Shown here: positions 44,434-53,843 of the stretch, in pieces
Numbering within the stretch: position 1 is the first letter of the stretch
How the letters are laid out: every line of letters begins with the position of its first letter
Assembly: GCF_001956695.1 (NCBI RefSeq)
Contig: NZ_CP019070.1
Span: 2,480,001-2,544,000 of the forward strand
Origin: Poseidonibacter parvus
GTDB taxonomy: Bacteria; Campylobacterota; Campylobacteria; Campylobacterales; Arcobacteraceae
Length of the DNA: 64,000 nt
Reading direction: 5' to 3'
Position numbers and translations under genes: made by a program
The notes under the pieces: generated by a model
The model's input: only the letters and a program-made list of their open reading frames with translations
What the model was told of the DNA's origin: nothing
Databases searched by the model: none

Positions 44434-45993
44434 TTATTTAGGTTGATTAAATACTAATTTAAACTCTATTTCTAAACCATTTAAAGTTTTTAACATACTT
44501 ATAGGATACATAATATTTATTGAATAAAGTTCATTGTTTAACATTTCTATTGTTTTAAATAATTCAACAGGACTTTTAACTAGCATATTAACTGAATAGT
44601 AAAACTTAGTAATATCTTCATTTTTACTAGAATTAAATTTAATAATTGTATCTTCTGGGAATAAAATTTTCAATTGCTCAGTTACCCTAGAAATTGGCAT
44701 AAACTCATCTGTGATATATTTATCAGTATAAGTTTTATAAACCACATCTTCAAGTTTTAGAGCACTTAAAGCTATAATTTTTGCATCTAACATATTCTTT
44801 TTATTTTTATTATTTTCATCTATGTTAATTTCTATTTTATTATAAATATCTTCTAATGCTGGTTGAACCGATTTGATAAAAGTGTCATCATTTAAAAGTG
44901 TAGCATTAATTTCTAAACTATTTTCTTGAAGTTTTAAATCTTTTAATACAATATCATAAGGTATTCTTTTAAAAATAGATTTTATACGTTTCTCGATTTT
45001 ATCATTGATATTAACATGATCTGGTAGCTTAATAAATTTTCTAACTTCTTGTTTTTCTTCTTGCTTTTGTTCATTTATATTTAAATATAATTTATATAAA
45101 CCAAAAAATGCTAAAACAAAAAATACCAAAATAAACAAACTGTTAAAGTTGGTTTTTTTAGCTTTCTTTCTAGGCTTGATAAAACTCTTTTTTAAATGTT
45201 TATCTTTAGTTAGTTCAAAAATTTCTTCATCGATATTTATTGGATGATAATCAATTGGTAAAATTAATTCATCACTTAATTGAGTAATTTGTTCACTTGA
45301 TAATTGTTTAACTACATATAAAATTACAATTTTTTCAACAAATACATCTTTTGATTCTTCATAAAATTTATTAAGTGTGTTATGAATTATTTCATTTAAT
45401 TCTAAATAATAAATTTCATCAAAAAGCTTTTGTCCTGTAATATCATCTTCATAAAAATGTGTTTTTTTAATTGATTCAAAATTTGGTAAATCAACTGTTT
45501 TATTAAATACTATAGAAGCATCGTTTCCTAAAATTAATATAAAAGCTTTATTATTAAATAGAAAAATTAATAATTGATTTTTACAAATATTTTGTTCTAA
45601 ATGCAAGTTTAAAATATGAAATGCTGAATAAATATAATCAATACCCGTTTTTTCAAAATAGTTTTTTGTTTCAAATAATGTTGTTTTTAAAACTGCTATA
45701 TCAAAATCTGCATTTAACTCAGAAATTTCACAATCTTTTAATTTAGAAGATAAAGTCTTAGGAACAAGTTTAGTAGTATCACTTATCAATAAAGTTGAAA
45801 TATAAGTATCTGCAATCTCTTTTTGTGAAGCATTTAATTTTAGGGCAATATCACGTGAAAGAATTTCATCATCAACTAAAAAAACAGAATTATTAGCTTC
45901 TACAATTTGATTGTCACTTAATTTTTTATAATCAAGTTTAAGTTGAGTATCATATTTAATAGCATTGATATATAAAGACTCTTTAGTAAACAT
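44434..45993 (-). CDS. PilM/PilN- or GspL-like single-span membrane protein
   Basis: A 519-residue protein I cannot name. Residues 1-260 look like a diverged actin-like PilM/GspL-type cytoplasmic domain; 261-282 are strongly basic; one membrane helix spans about 284-305; residues 306-519 are periplasmic and resemble the coiled, ferredoxin-like PilN/PilO class. That layout is known in type II secretion and type IV pilus assembly platforms and in Campylobacterota transformation systems, but no other such gene is here. It begins 20 bases after the acyltransferase gene, with AGGAAA upstream. Function is inferred from layout only. Confidence 0.5.
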   Translation of the reverse strand: MFTKESLYINAIKYDTQLKLDYKKLSDNQIVEANNSVFLVDDEILSRDIALKLNASQKEIADTYISTLLISDTTKLVPKTLSSKLKDCEISELNADFDIAVLKTTLFETKNYFEKTGIDYIYSAFHILNLHLEQNICKNQLLIFLFNNKAFILILGNDASIVFNKTVDLPNFESIKKTHFYEDDITGQKLFDEIYYLELNEIIHNTLNKFYEESKDVFVEKIVILYVVKQLSSEQITQLSDELILPIDYHPINIDEEIFELTKDKHLKKSFIKPRKKAKKTNFNSLFILVFFVLAFFGLYKLYLNINEQKQEEKQEVRKFIKLPDHVNINDKIEKRIKSIFKRIPYDIVLKDLKLQENSLEINATLLNDDTFIKSVQPALEDIYNKIEINIDENNKNKKNMLDAKIIALSALKLEDVVYKTYTDKYITDEFMPISRVTEQLKILFPEDTIIKFNSSKNEDITKFYYSVNMLVKSPVELFKTIEMLNNELYSINIMYPISMLKTLNGLEIEFKLVFNQPK

Positions 45994-46013
45994 ATATTTC
46001 CTATTTAAACTTT

Positions 46014-46628
46014 TTAAGACATTGCATTTATCATCATCTTATCTTTTATAAACTCTTTCGCTTCATCAAATTCTAAACCTTCAATACTATAAGGTTCAGA
46101 TAAATAAAAGTCAATTCTTCCAAAAGGTTTTGGTAAAACAAATTTATCCCAAGAATTAAACTGCCAATATTTTGAGGGTTTTGAGTTTAATACAATAATT
46201 TTAGCATTACTTTTCTTGGCAATTGCTACAACACCATCTGCAATAGTATACCTAGGACCTCTTGGGCCATCAGGAGTAAGTGCAACATCACAACCATTTT
46301 TTATTTCTTTTATTGTACTAATTAAAGCTTTAGCCGCACCTTTAGAAGATGAACCTCTAATTAATCCAGTTCCTAAAAGAGCATATATTTTTGCAATTAT
46401 TTCGCCATCTTTATTATGACTAATCATTGCTTTTACATTTCCATTGGGTCTGAATTTAAAGTAATTTGTAGGTTGTGCTAGCAAATCGCCATGCCAAGCA
46501 ACAAAGATAAAAGCTTCATCACTGCTAACTTTAGAGTGATGAAAAACTTTTTTGTTTGTAGAATAAATGAATTTTACTAAAAAGTAAAGTATATAAGGTA
46601 AAATATTTAACTTAAAATATTTTTTCAT
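46014..46628 (-). CDS. DUF374/LpxL-like lysophospholipid acyltransferase family protein
   Basis: A 204-residue inner-membrane-associated acyltransferase. A hydrophobic N terminus (ILPYILYFLVKFIYS) leads into FVAWHGDLLAQP, containing the catalytic H-x-D-like element, and TPDGPRGPRYTIADGVV, the hallmark of DUF374. Family members are thought to acylate lipid A or other lipids. It overlaps miaB by one base at its start and precedes the PilM/PilN-like gene. The lipid substrate is unknown. Confidence 0.82.
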   Translation of the reverse strand: MKKYFKLNILPYILYFLVKFIYSTNKKVFHHSKVSSDEAFIFVAWHGDLLAQPTNYFKFRPNGNVKAMISHNKDGEIIAKIYALLGTGLIRGSSSKGAAKALISTIKEIKNGCDVALTPDGPRGPRYTIADGVVAIAKKSNAKIIVLNSKPSKYWQFNSWDKFVLPKPFGRIDFYLSEPYSIEGLEFDEAKEFIKDKMMINAMS

Positions 46629-47938
46629 TACTCTACAATTTCACCTTTAAGTGAAGTTCTAGTATTTGATGTAATTTTAACATTTACAAATTTTCCAAGT
46701 AAAGAATCACTTCCACTTGTAAATACTTGTAAGTAATTATCAGTGAACCCACAAACTTCACCATTTGGTTTTAAACTTTCAACTAATACGTTTAAAGTTT
46801 GTCCAACATAAGATGGCATTACAGCTTCTAAATGTCTTTTGTGTAATTCGATTAAATCAATTAATCTTTTGCTTCCAATTTCATCAGGAACTTCTTTTTC
46901 TTTCATATTAAGAGCTTCAGTTCCAGGTCTAGGAGAATATTTAAAGTTGAAAATTTGATCAAATTTTACTTGATTTACAACATCTAAAGTATCTTCATAA
47001 TCTTCTTGCGTTTCTCCTGGAAATGCAACAATAATATCAGTTGTAATTCTTAAATCAGGAACTAGTGATCTTAATTTTGTAGCTCTGTTTATAAACCACT
47101 CTTTTGTATATCCACGCTTCATTGCTTTTAAAATTTCAGTTGAACCACTTTGTAATGGCATATGAATACATCTAGATATTTTTTTATTTCTTGCAAACTC
47201 TTCAATAAAATCATCATCCATATGCAAAGGATGAGGAGATGTGAATCTAATTCGCTCTAAACCTTCAACTTTTGAAACTTCTTGTAAAAGTTTAGTAAAA
47301 GTTGATTTTTCTCTACCATCTGAAAATCTTCTTCCATAAGAGTTTACATTTTGCCCTAGAAGCATAACTTCAACAGCACCTAAATCAACTGATTTTTGAA
47401 CTTGGTCAACAATCATTTCAATAGGTATAGAAATCTCTTCACCACGTGTACTAGGAACGATACAGTAAGTACACTTTTTATCACAACCAATTGAGATATT
47501 TACACTTGCTCTGTATTTATTTGTTTTTGCAGTTGCAAATTCGTATGTTGATTCATCATGGTCAATACTGATTTCAACTGAACCTTTTACATCAACAACA
47601 TCTTTAATTTTAGAAATATTTCTTGCACCTACAACAAAATCAACATATGGAGCTCTTTTGATAATATCTCTACCAAGATGAGATGCCGTACAACCACAAA
47701 CACCTATTTTAGCTCCATCTTTTTTCTTTTTATTAAACTGACCAATTTCAGAAAATAGTTTCTGAACTGGTTTTTCTCTTACAGAACATGTATTTATGAT
47801 AATTAAATCAGCATCTTCCATTTTATCAGTTTGTGAATAATCTTTATGTTTTTCTAACTCAGCTGCGATATGTTGACTATCTGTGTCATTCATTTGACAA
47901 CCAAGTGTTTGAATAAATAGTTTTTTATTTGAACTCAT
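46628..47938 (-). CDS. miaB: tRNA-2-methylthio-N6-dimethylallyladenosine synthase
   Basis: Adds methylthio to i6A37 in tRNA. The 436-residue protein has the N-terminal MTTase domain (FIQTLGCQMNDTDS, INTCSVREKP, GVCGCTASH), the radical-SAM cluster CDKKCTYC and the TRAM domain at the C terminus. I favour the ATG at 47938, with AAGTGA upstream; a GTG in frame at 47950 would add four residues. It lies 15 bases after the HP0268-like gene and overlaps the acyltransferase gene by one base. Confidence 0.96.
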   Translation of the reverse strand: MSSNKKLFIQTLGCQMNDTDSQHIAAELEKHKDYSQTDKMEDADLIIINTCSVREKPVQKLFSEIGQFNKKKKDGAKIGVCGCTASHLGRDIIKRAPYVDFVVGARNISKIKDVVDVKGSVEISIDHDESTYEFATAKTNKYRASVNISIGCDKKCTYCIVPSTRGEEISIPIEMIVDQVQKSVDLGAVEVMLLGQNVNSYGRRFSDGREKSTFTKLLQEVSKVEGLERIRFTSPHPLHMDDDFIEEFARNKKISRCIHMPLQSGSTEILKAMKRGYTKEWFINRATKLRSLVPDLRITTDIIVAFPGETQEDYEDTLDVVNQVKFDQIFNFKYSPRPGTEALNMKEKEVPDEIGSKRLIDLIELHKRHLEAVMPSYVGQTLNVLVESLKPNGEVCGFTDNYLQVFTSGSDSLLGKFVNVKITSNTRTSLKGEIVE

Positions 47939-47953
47939 AGTTTTTATCACTTA

Positions 47954-48196
47954 TTAAAGTGCATGAACCTCATACATATACTCATCATCAGCTAATCCAT
48001 ATTTTACTTCTCTAAAATATACGTTCACACCTTCATCTTCTAAAGCATCAACTAATGCCATCATGTCTTTATGTGAATTATCTCTATCAAAATAGAATAT
48101 TTTTTCACCATCTTTTTGTAAATCTTCTTTAATCTTATCTAGTTGGACTTTTTTAGGTTTTTCACTTAATTCAGTTCTTGCAAATAATAATTCCAT
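47954..48196 (-). CDS. HP0268-family small protein (putative nuclease)
   Basis: An 80-residue protein matching the length and pattern of Helicobacter pylori HP0268, a small Smr-like fold described as having nicking and RNase activity. The shared core is IFYFDRDNSHKDMMALVDAL followed by an EYMYEVHAL end. HP0268-like genes lie beside miaB in this phylum, as here. Family membership is from recall of the motif; activity in this organism is not shown by the sequence. Confidence 0.7.
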   Translation of the reverse strand: MELLFARTELSEKPKKVQLDKIKEDLQKDGEKIFYFDRDNSHKDMMALVDALEDEGVNVYFREVKYGLADDEYMYEVHAL

Positions 48197-48272
48197 ATAT
48201 TAAACCTTTTGTTTTAATTAGCCAATTATTTTATCCAAAAATTACTTTTATTTTTATAAAAGGAGATTTAGA

Positions 48273-48278
48273 TATAAT
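48273..48278 (+). promoter_or_regulatory. -10 element for nusA-cysS
   Basis: TATAAT preceded by TTTAGA lies 76 bases before nusA, leaving an AT-rich leader that could hold structure; no clear hairpin was found in it. Confidence 0.5.
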
Positions 48279-48353
48279 ATCTATCTACACTACATTGAAT
48301 TCAAAACATTACATTTCAATGTCAACAAATAAAAAGATATTAGAGGGTTATTA

Positions 48354-49526
48354 ATGGACAAAATTATAGATATTTTAGACTCAATTGCATATGAAAAAGG
48401 TCTACAAATCAAAGATGTTGAGAATGCATTAAAAGAAGCATTGATTAAAACAGCAGAGAAAATGGTAGACGAAACATTAAGATTCGATGCAAATATAGAT
48501 AGAGAAAATAAAAGATTACAATTATCACAAAAGATTGAAGTATTAGCAGTTGGAGATGAGAAACTAACTGGTGAAGTAGAAGATGAATACGGAAATGAAA
48601 TGAATGCTGAAAACTTTATAGATTTAGATGAAGCAAAAGAGATTGATGAAGATTTAGAAATCGGTGATTTTATTGACTACGATTTAGAGTTTGAAAATAT
48701 GGGAAGAAATGCAGCAACTATCTTACATAGTAATTTTGAATATAGAATACAAAGATTTATAGAAGAAAACCTAGTTGGAAAATATCAAGATAAAATAGGA
48801 AAAATTGTATCAGGTGTTGTTACAAGAGTAGATAGACAAGAAAACACTTATATTGAAATCGGTGAAGTTAAAGGTATGCTTCAACGAAAAAGTAGAATTA
48901 AAGGTGAAGTATTTAAAGTAGGAGATACTGTAAAAGCTGTTGTTCGTGGTGTTAATATTGATAAAACAAATGGTTTATTAATTGATATTTCAAGAACATC
49001 TCCTAAATTCTTAGAGTGTTTACTAGCTCTTGAAGTTCCTGAACTTAAAGACGAAAAAGTAACAATTGAAGCTAGTGCTAGAATTCCTGGATCTAGAGCA
49101 AAAATTGCATTAACAAGTATTGACCCTCAAATTGACCCAATTGGTTCAGTAGTTGGTGTAAAAGGTGTAAGAATTTCATCTGTATCATTCCAATTAAATG
49201 GTGAGAATATTGATTGTGTTGAATATTCTACTATTCCTGAAATGTTTATATCTCGTGCACTTTCACCTGCAATTATTTCATCTGTTAAAATTGAAAAAGC
49301 ACCAGAAGGAAATGAAAAAGGTAAAGCAATTGTAACAATTCCAAGTGACCAAAAGTCAAAAGCAATTGGAAAATCTGGTTTAAATATAAGACTTGCTTCT
49401 ATGCTTACTAAATATGAAATTGAACTTGTAGAAATTGAAGGTTCAACTCCTACTGATGAAGGTAATAATAAAAGAAATGAAGAAAGAACAACTGATACAT
49501 CGTCATTAGAAGCGTTATTTAAATAA
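48354..49526 (+). CDS. nusA: Transcription termination/antitermination protein NusA
   Basis: RNA-polymerase-binding factor controlling pausing and termination. The 390-residue protein has the N-terminal RNAP-binding domain (1-125), an S1 domain (GKIVSGVVTRVDRQENTYIEIG, about 140-200), and two KH domains (VVGVKGVRISSV and KAIGKSGLNIRLASMLTKYEI). The acidic C-terminal repeats of E. coli NusA are absent, as expected for this lineage. cysS follows one base after its stop. Confidence 0.96.
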   Translation: MDKIIDILDSIAYEKGLQIKDVENALKEALIKTAEKMVDETLRFDANIDRENKRLQLSQKIEVLAVGDEKLTGEVEDEYGNEMNAENFIDLDEAKEIDEDLEIGDFIDYDLEFENMGRNAATILHSNFEYRIQRFIEENLVGKYQDKIGKIVSGVVTRVDRQENTYIEIGEVKGMLQRKSRIKGEVFKVGDTVKAVVRGVNIDKTNGLLIDISRTSPKFLECLLALEVPELKDEKVTIEASARIPGSRAKIALTSIDPQIDPIGSVVGVKGVRISSVSFQLNGENIDCVEYSTIPEMFISRALSPAIISSVKIEKAPEGNEKGKAIVTIPSDQKSKAIGKSGLNIRLASMLTKYEIELVEIEGSTPTDEGNNKRNEERTTDTSSLEALFK

Positions 49527-49527
49527 C

Positions 49528-50931
49528 ATGAATAAGATATATATTTATGATTCAGTAAAAAAAGAAAAAGTTTTATTTGAAGCAATAGAAGAAAAAAAAG
49601 CAAAAATCTATGTGTGTGGACCAACAGTTTATGATGATTCACACCTAGGTCATGCAAGGTCTGCTATTGCTTTTGATTTACTTCATAGAGTTTTGAAAAA
49701 TAATGACTATGAAGTAACAATGACAAAAAACTTTACTGATATTGATGATAAAATCATAAAGAAAATGTATGAAACATCTAGAAGCTTAGAAGATATTACA
49801 AGTGAATATATAAAAGCATATAAAGCTGATATGAGAGAACTTAATGTCTTAGATAATACTATTGAACCAAAAGCTACACAAAATTTAGAAATTATGAAAG
49901 ATATGATTAATAATCTAATTTCAAAAGATATTGCTTATGTAATTTCTAATGGTGTTTATTTTGATACTTCAAAAGATTCTACTTATGGTTGTATTTCAAA
50001 TCGTGCTAGTGATGAAAATTCACAAGCAAGAGTTGAAGTAAATACTGAAAAAAGAAACCCATCTGATTTTGCTTTATGGAAATTTGCAAAAGACGAAGAT
50101 GTAATATTTGAAGCAAGCTTTGGTAACGGTCGTCCTGGTTGGCACATAGAGTGTTCAGCTATGATAGAAAAGCATCTTGCGTATAAAAATACAGCTTACC
50201 AAATCGATATTCATGGTGGTGGAGCAGATTTACTTTTCCCTCATCATGAAAATGAAGCAGCACAAACTAGATGTTCTTCAAATCAAGAAATTGCAAAATA
50301 TTGGATGCACAATGGTTTTGTAAATATTGATGGAGAGAAAATGAGTAAATCTCTTGGAAACTCTTTTTTCCTAAAAGACGTTCTTAAATCTTATAGTGGT
50401 GAAGTTATTAGATTTTATCTTTTAACTGCTCACTATAGAACAGATTTTAACTTTAATGAAGAAGATTTACTTTCATCAAAAAAGAGACTTGATAAACTTT
50501 ATAGAGTTAAAAAAAGAGTTTACGGTGGAGCTTCAAGCACTGTAAATAAAGAGTTTAAAGAAAAAATGATTAATGCATTGAATGATGATATAAATACTTC
50601 AAAAGCAATATCTTTTATTGATGAAATGATTGCAAATGCAAATGATAAACTAGATATTAACCCTAAAGACAAAGCTTTGAAAAAAGAACTTGTATCAAAT
50701 ATAGAGTTTATTTCAGATGTTCTTGGAATTGGAAATAGTGATGCATATTCGTACTTTCAGTTTGGAATTTCAAATGAAGAAAAAACAAAAATTGAAGAAT
50801 TAATAGAAAAAAGAAATGTAGCTAAAAAAGCAAAAGATTTTGATACTGCAGATAAAGTAAGAGATGAAATTTCTGCTTTAGGAATTTCACTTATGGATAC
50901 ACCATCAGGTGTTGTTTGGGAAAAAGTTTAA
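49528..50931 (+). CDS. cysS: Cysteinyl-tRNA synthetase
   Basis: Charges tRNA-Cys. The 467-residue class-I enzyme has the HIGH-type motif in DSHLGHARSAI, the zinc-binding ECSAMIEKHL region, HGGGADLLFPHHENEAAQ, and the KMSKS loop EKMSKSLGNSFF. It follows nusA by one base, so its translation is probably coupled. A strong bidirectional terminator follows. Confidence 0.98.
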   Translation: MNKIYIYDSVKKEKVLFEAIEEKKAKIYVCGPTVYDDSHLGHARSAIAFDLLHRVLKNNDYEVTMTKNFTDIDDKIIKKMYETSRSLEDITSEYIKAYKADMRELNVLDNTIEPKATQNLEIMKDMINNLISKDIAYVISNGVYFDTSKDSTYGCISNRASDENSQARVEVNTEKRNPSDFALWKFAKDEDVIFEASFGNGRPGWHIECSAMIEKHLAYKNTAYQIDIHGGGADLLFPHHENEAAQTRCSSNQEIAKYWMHNGFVNIDGEKMSKSLGNSFFLKDVLKSYSGEVIRFYLLTAHYRTDFNFNEEDLLSSKKRLDKLYRVKKRVYGGASSTVNKEFKEKMINALNDDINTSKAISFIDEMIANANDKLDINPKDKALKKELVSNIEFISDVLGIGNSDAYSYFQFGISNEEKTKIEELIEKRNVAKKAKDFDTADKVRDEISALGISLMDTPSGVVWEKV

Positions 50932-50957
50932 TACTTTTTTCTAAACTATGTAGGCAT

Positions 50958-50995
50958 AAAAAAAGGGAAGAAGTTAAAACTTCTTCCCTTTTTTT
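50958..50995. terminator. Bidirectional terminator between cysS and rpsR
   Basis: AAAAAAAGGGAAGAAGTT and AACTTCTTCCCTTTTTTT pair over 18 bp with a two-base nominal loop; T runs on both strands stop the convergent transcripts. Confidence 0.93.
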
Positions 50996-51011
50996 GTGCT
51001 TTAACTAGAGA

Positions 51012-51269
51012 TTATCTAGCAAATGCTGCATCAGTAACATTTTTAGTGTTAACGATGTATGGAACTAGTGCCATATGTCTAGCTCTTTTGATTGCTTTTT
51101 CTACCATTTCTTGAGAATTCTTAGAGTTTCCTGTAAGTCTTCTAGGCATAATTTTACCTCTTTCACTCATAGAAATCTTTAATAAATCAGAATTCTTATA
51201 ATCAATGAAATCAACTTTCATTTCAGTATATTTACAATATTTTTTTCCGTATTTTCTTCTTTCAGCCAT
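51012..51269 (-). CDS. rpsR: 30S ribosomal protein S18
   Basis: An 85-residue basic protein with the S18 pattern [46 protein letters not shown] (read in parts: the IMPRRLTGN and [14 protein letters not shown] segments). It is the last gene of rpsF-ssb-rpsR, 18 bases after ssb. The cysteine near residue 12 is retained. Confidence 0.97.
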   Translation of the reverse strand: MAERRKYGKKYCKYTEMKVDFIDYKNSDLLKISMSERGKIMPRRLTGNSKNSQEMVEKAIKRARHMALVPYIVNTKNVTDAAFAR

Positions 51270-51287
51270 GTCGTTTTCCTTTAATTT

Positions 51288-51818
51288 CTAAAACGGTATT
51301 TCGTCTTCGTCGATATCTATTTCAGGTATTTTTTGCTCAGGCATTGAAGCTGCTTGAGGTTTATTACCACCATAGTTGTTCTGTCCATTTTGAGCATTAG
51401 AAGTTTTGTTATATTGATTTTCTGCTGGTTGGCTATACGATCCTTGAGGATTATAACCTTGGTTATCCCCAGCATTATTATTCATTGAATCACTTTTTGA
51501 ATCTAACATTTTCATAGTTTCAACTCTTAAAGAGTGTCTATTTCTGTTAGTTCCATCTTGAGCAGTCCACTGTTCAAATACAAGTCTACCTTCTAATAAA
51601 ACTTTTGAACCTTTTCGTAAGTATTGATTAGCAACTTCAGCAGATCTACCAAACATATTAAAATCTAAAAAACAAACTTCATCTTTTTGTTCTCCAGCAG
51701 CAGATTTATACTTAAAAGATGTTGCAAGAGCAGATTTTGCAATTGCTGCACCAGATGGTAAATATCTTAATTCAATATCTCTAGTTAGGTTTCCTACCAT
51801 AATTACTTTATTATACAT
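51288..51818 (-). CDS. ssb: Single-stranded DNA-binding protein
   Basis: A 176-residue SSB. The OB fold covers about residues 1-110 (MYNKVIMVGNLTRDIELRY, GSKVLLEGRL), followed by a flexible Q/N/G-rich linker and the conserved acidic tip DIDEDEIPF that recruits partner proteins. It lies 25 bases after rpsF and 18 before rpsR in the classical ribosomal-protein/SSB trio. Confidence 0.97.
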   Translation of the reverse strand: MYNKVIMVGNLTRDIELRYLPSGAAIAKSALATSFKYKSAAGEQKDEVCFLDFNMFGRSAEVANQYLRKGSKVLLEGRLVFEQWTAQDGTNRNRHSLRVETMKMLDSKSDSMNNNAGDNQGYNPQGSYSQPAENQYNKTSNAQNGQNNYGGNKPQAASMPEQKIPEIDIDEDEIPF

Positions 51819-51843
51819 ACTTAAGTCCTTAGTTTATAATTTA

Positions 51844-52200
51844 CTACTTAGCAGCTTTTGCAGCAGCAGCATCACTCATTTTTGTCCATGCAGCAATTTC
51901 TTTTTTATTTTCATATTTAATGAAAATGAATCTCATGATATTTTCATTGATTCTATAGTTTCTTTCGATTTCAGCAAGTCCAGCTGGTTCACCTTTGAAA
52001 TAAATAACGAAGTAGTAACCTCTTTTATTTTTTTCAATTTCGTAAGCTAATTGCTGAGAACCCATATCGTCGCATGCAGCGATTTCTCCACCATTCTTTT
52101 CAATTGTTGCTTTAACAGCATCGATTTGTGCTACAGTTTCTTCTTCAGTTAATGTAGGCTTAACAATAAACATTGTTTCGTAATGTTTTAATTTAGACAT
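51844..52200 (-). CDS. rpsF: 30S ribosomal protein S6
   Basis: A 118-residue protein with S6 features [16 protein letters not shown] and the central [35 protein letters not shown] region, ending in an alanine-rich tail. AAGGAG lies before the ATG. It is the first gene of the rpsF-ssb-rpsR operon. Confidence 0.97.
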   Translation of the reverse strand: MSKLKHYETMFIVKPTLTEEETVAQIDAVKATIEKNGGEIAACDDMGSQQLAYEIEKNKRGYYFVIYFKGEPAGLAEIERNYRINENIMRFIFIKYENKKEIAAWTKMSDAAAAKAAK

Positions 52201-52284
52201 CTAATTTTCTCCTTATAGATTATGCCGGTATTTTTAGTTTTAACTAATATCAGCAAGGGTACTTTTTTTATAAAGTCATGGATT

Positions 52285-53265
52285 TTATCCAAATAAAACT
52301 GTAAACTTTCTTAGAGTTGCTTGTAAATATAAATTAGTGTTATCAATTTTAGAACTTTTTAATTCTAACTCTAAATTTAAAAGAAACTCTAACATCTCTT
52401 GGAACATCTGAGGTTTTATATTAATAGCTAGTTTTGATTTTTTTTCCCAAACAGCTTTAGGAGGAATAAAACCTAAAATTTCTTTTGGATTAGGAGCTCC
52501 ATATGCTCTTGCATATGATGCTATCAAAAACAATTGCTGTACAAATGATGTAACTTGAGTAACTAAAAACACTTCATTTACACCCTCTTCTAGTAATAAG
52601 TTCAAATCATTACTTATATCTTTTCCTGATAATAAATTATGTAAGAAATCTTCAAAAGAGACTATTCCTATTCCAAAACAATGCGTATTTATTATATTAG
52701 ATGTTATCTTTTCTTCTAAAATTGCAAGTTTTGATAAATCATTTATACATAATGATAAATCATTTTTATGCATAAAGTATAAGTGATTTAATGCAGACAT
52801 TTCATAATTTATATTATGTTTTTTTGCTTCATTTTCTAAAAGTCTTACTGCTTCATTGTCATTTGGAGCAAACATTCTTACAACTGCAGAGTTTGTTTTA
52901 GCTGTAAAACTCTTTTCCATAGTTTTAAAATCACCATCTCCCATACATGAAAAAATAACTGTGCTATCCATGTTTGTATTGCAAGCATCGATTAAAGCAT
53001 CAACTTCTTTTTTTGGAAGTTTTTTCTCGCACTTTATTAATAGAATATTATTAGATGAGAATAGTGAAGATTGAAGAAGTTTATCTTTTGCATATTTAAA
53101 ATCATATTCATCAAAATATAATTTTTCAATCTCATCAGCCAAACCAAGTGAAGTAGCAACAATATTAGTGTAAAGTTCAACTAAATATGTTGACTGTCCA
53201 TAAAACATGTAGGCATTAAATTTCTTATTTTGTCTTAAATGATTATCAAATTCGTTTTTATACAT
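52285..53265 (-). CDS. holA: DNA polymerase III subunit delta
   Basis: A 326-residue clamp-loader subunit, recognised by overall pattern rather than a catalytic motif: an opening AYMFYGQSTYLVELY, the SNNILLIKCEKKLPKKEVDALI stretch (in two parts), helical collar sequences and FLLNLELELKSSKIDNTNLYLQATLRKF near the end, typical of HolA in this phylum. With dnaX at 12234-14336 it is the second clamp-loader gene in the window. AGGATA lies upstream of the ATG. Confidence 0.85.
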   Translation of the reverse strand: MYKNEFDNHLRQNKKFNAYMFYGQSTYLVELYTNIVATSLGLADEIEKLYFDEYDFKYAKDKLLQSSLFSSNNILLIKCEKKLPKKEVDALIDACNTNMDSTVIFSCMGDGDFKTMEKSFTAKTNSAVVRMFAPNDNEAVRLLENEAKKHNINYEMSALNHLYFMHKNDLSLCINDLSKLAILEEKITSNIINTHCFGIGIVSFEDFLHNLLSGKDISNDLNLLLEEGVNEVFLVTQVTSFVQQLFLIASYARAYGAPNPKEILGFIPPKAVWEKKSKLAINIKPQMFQEMLEFLLNLELELKSSKIDNTNLYLQATLRKFTVLFG

Positions 53266-53326
53266 AGGATATATCTTATCCTAAGTTATCTTTTAATATT
53301 ATTCATAATCTAACAAAAGGTTTATA

Positions 53327-53704
53327 ATGTATAAAATAGAACTACCACTATTAGGTTTTGAAAATATTAAAGAATTAAATATAAAAACTATTGATAATAA
53401 TTTTTCCACTTTAATTTTAAATGAAAATAAAAAACTAAATATAAACATTGTAGATATATCTTATTTTAAAAAAATGAATTTTAATTTTAATATTGATGAT
53501 GAAGTATTAAAAAAACTACATATACATGAACAAAAAGATTTTAAAATATACTTTTGTGTTGTAATGCAAAATCCAATTGAAGACTCAATTGTAAATTTAG
53601 CAGCACCTATTTTAATAAATGAAAAACATAAATTAATAGGTCAATATGTTATTAAAAATAAAATACCTAAGTTACTTACAACTTTAAAAGATAACATACT
53701 TTAA
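53327..53704 (+). CDS. fliW: Flagellar assembly factor FliW
   Basis: A 125-residue protein with the FliW signature near the C terminus (VNLAAPILINEKHKLIGQYV) and the opening ELPLLGFENI. FliW binds flagellin and antagonises CsrA, so it couples filament assembly to flaA translation in Campylobacterota. No other flagellar gene is near. AAAGG precedes the ATG. The divergent holA gene starts 61 bases away. Confidence 0.9.
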   Translation: MYKIELPLLGFENIKELNIKTIDNNFSTLILNENKKLNINIVDISYFKKMNFNFNIDDEVLKKLHIHEQKDFKIYFCVVMQNPIEDSIVNLAAPILINEKHKLIGQYVIKNKIPKLLTTLKDNIL

Positions 53705-53843
53705 ACATTAATATTTTTAACTTCTAAAACTCAACACTACACAAACAATAAACGAACTCTTTACGCAAGATACACATAAAAAATCTATAATACACTTATC
53801 AAACAAACGAAAATAAAAAATTAATATTTAAAAGGATTTTAAA

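Noticed and set aside
49127-49657. A 176-codon minus-strand frame across nusA and cysS
   Set aside because: Antisense to two conserved genes and composed of shadow-like leucine/serine runs.
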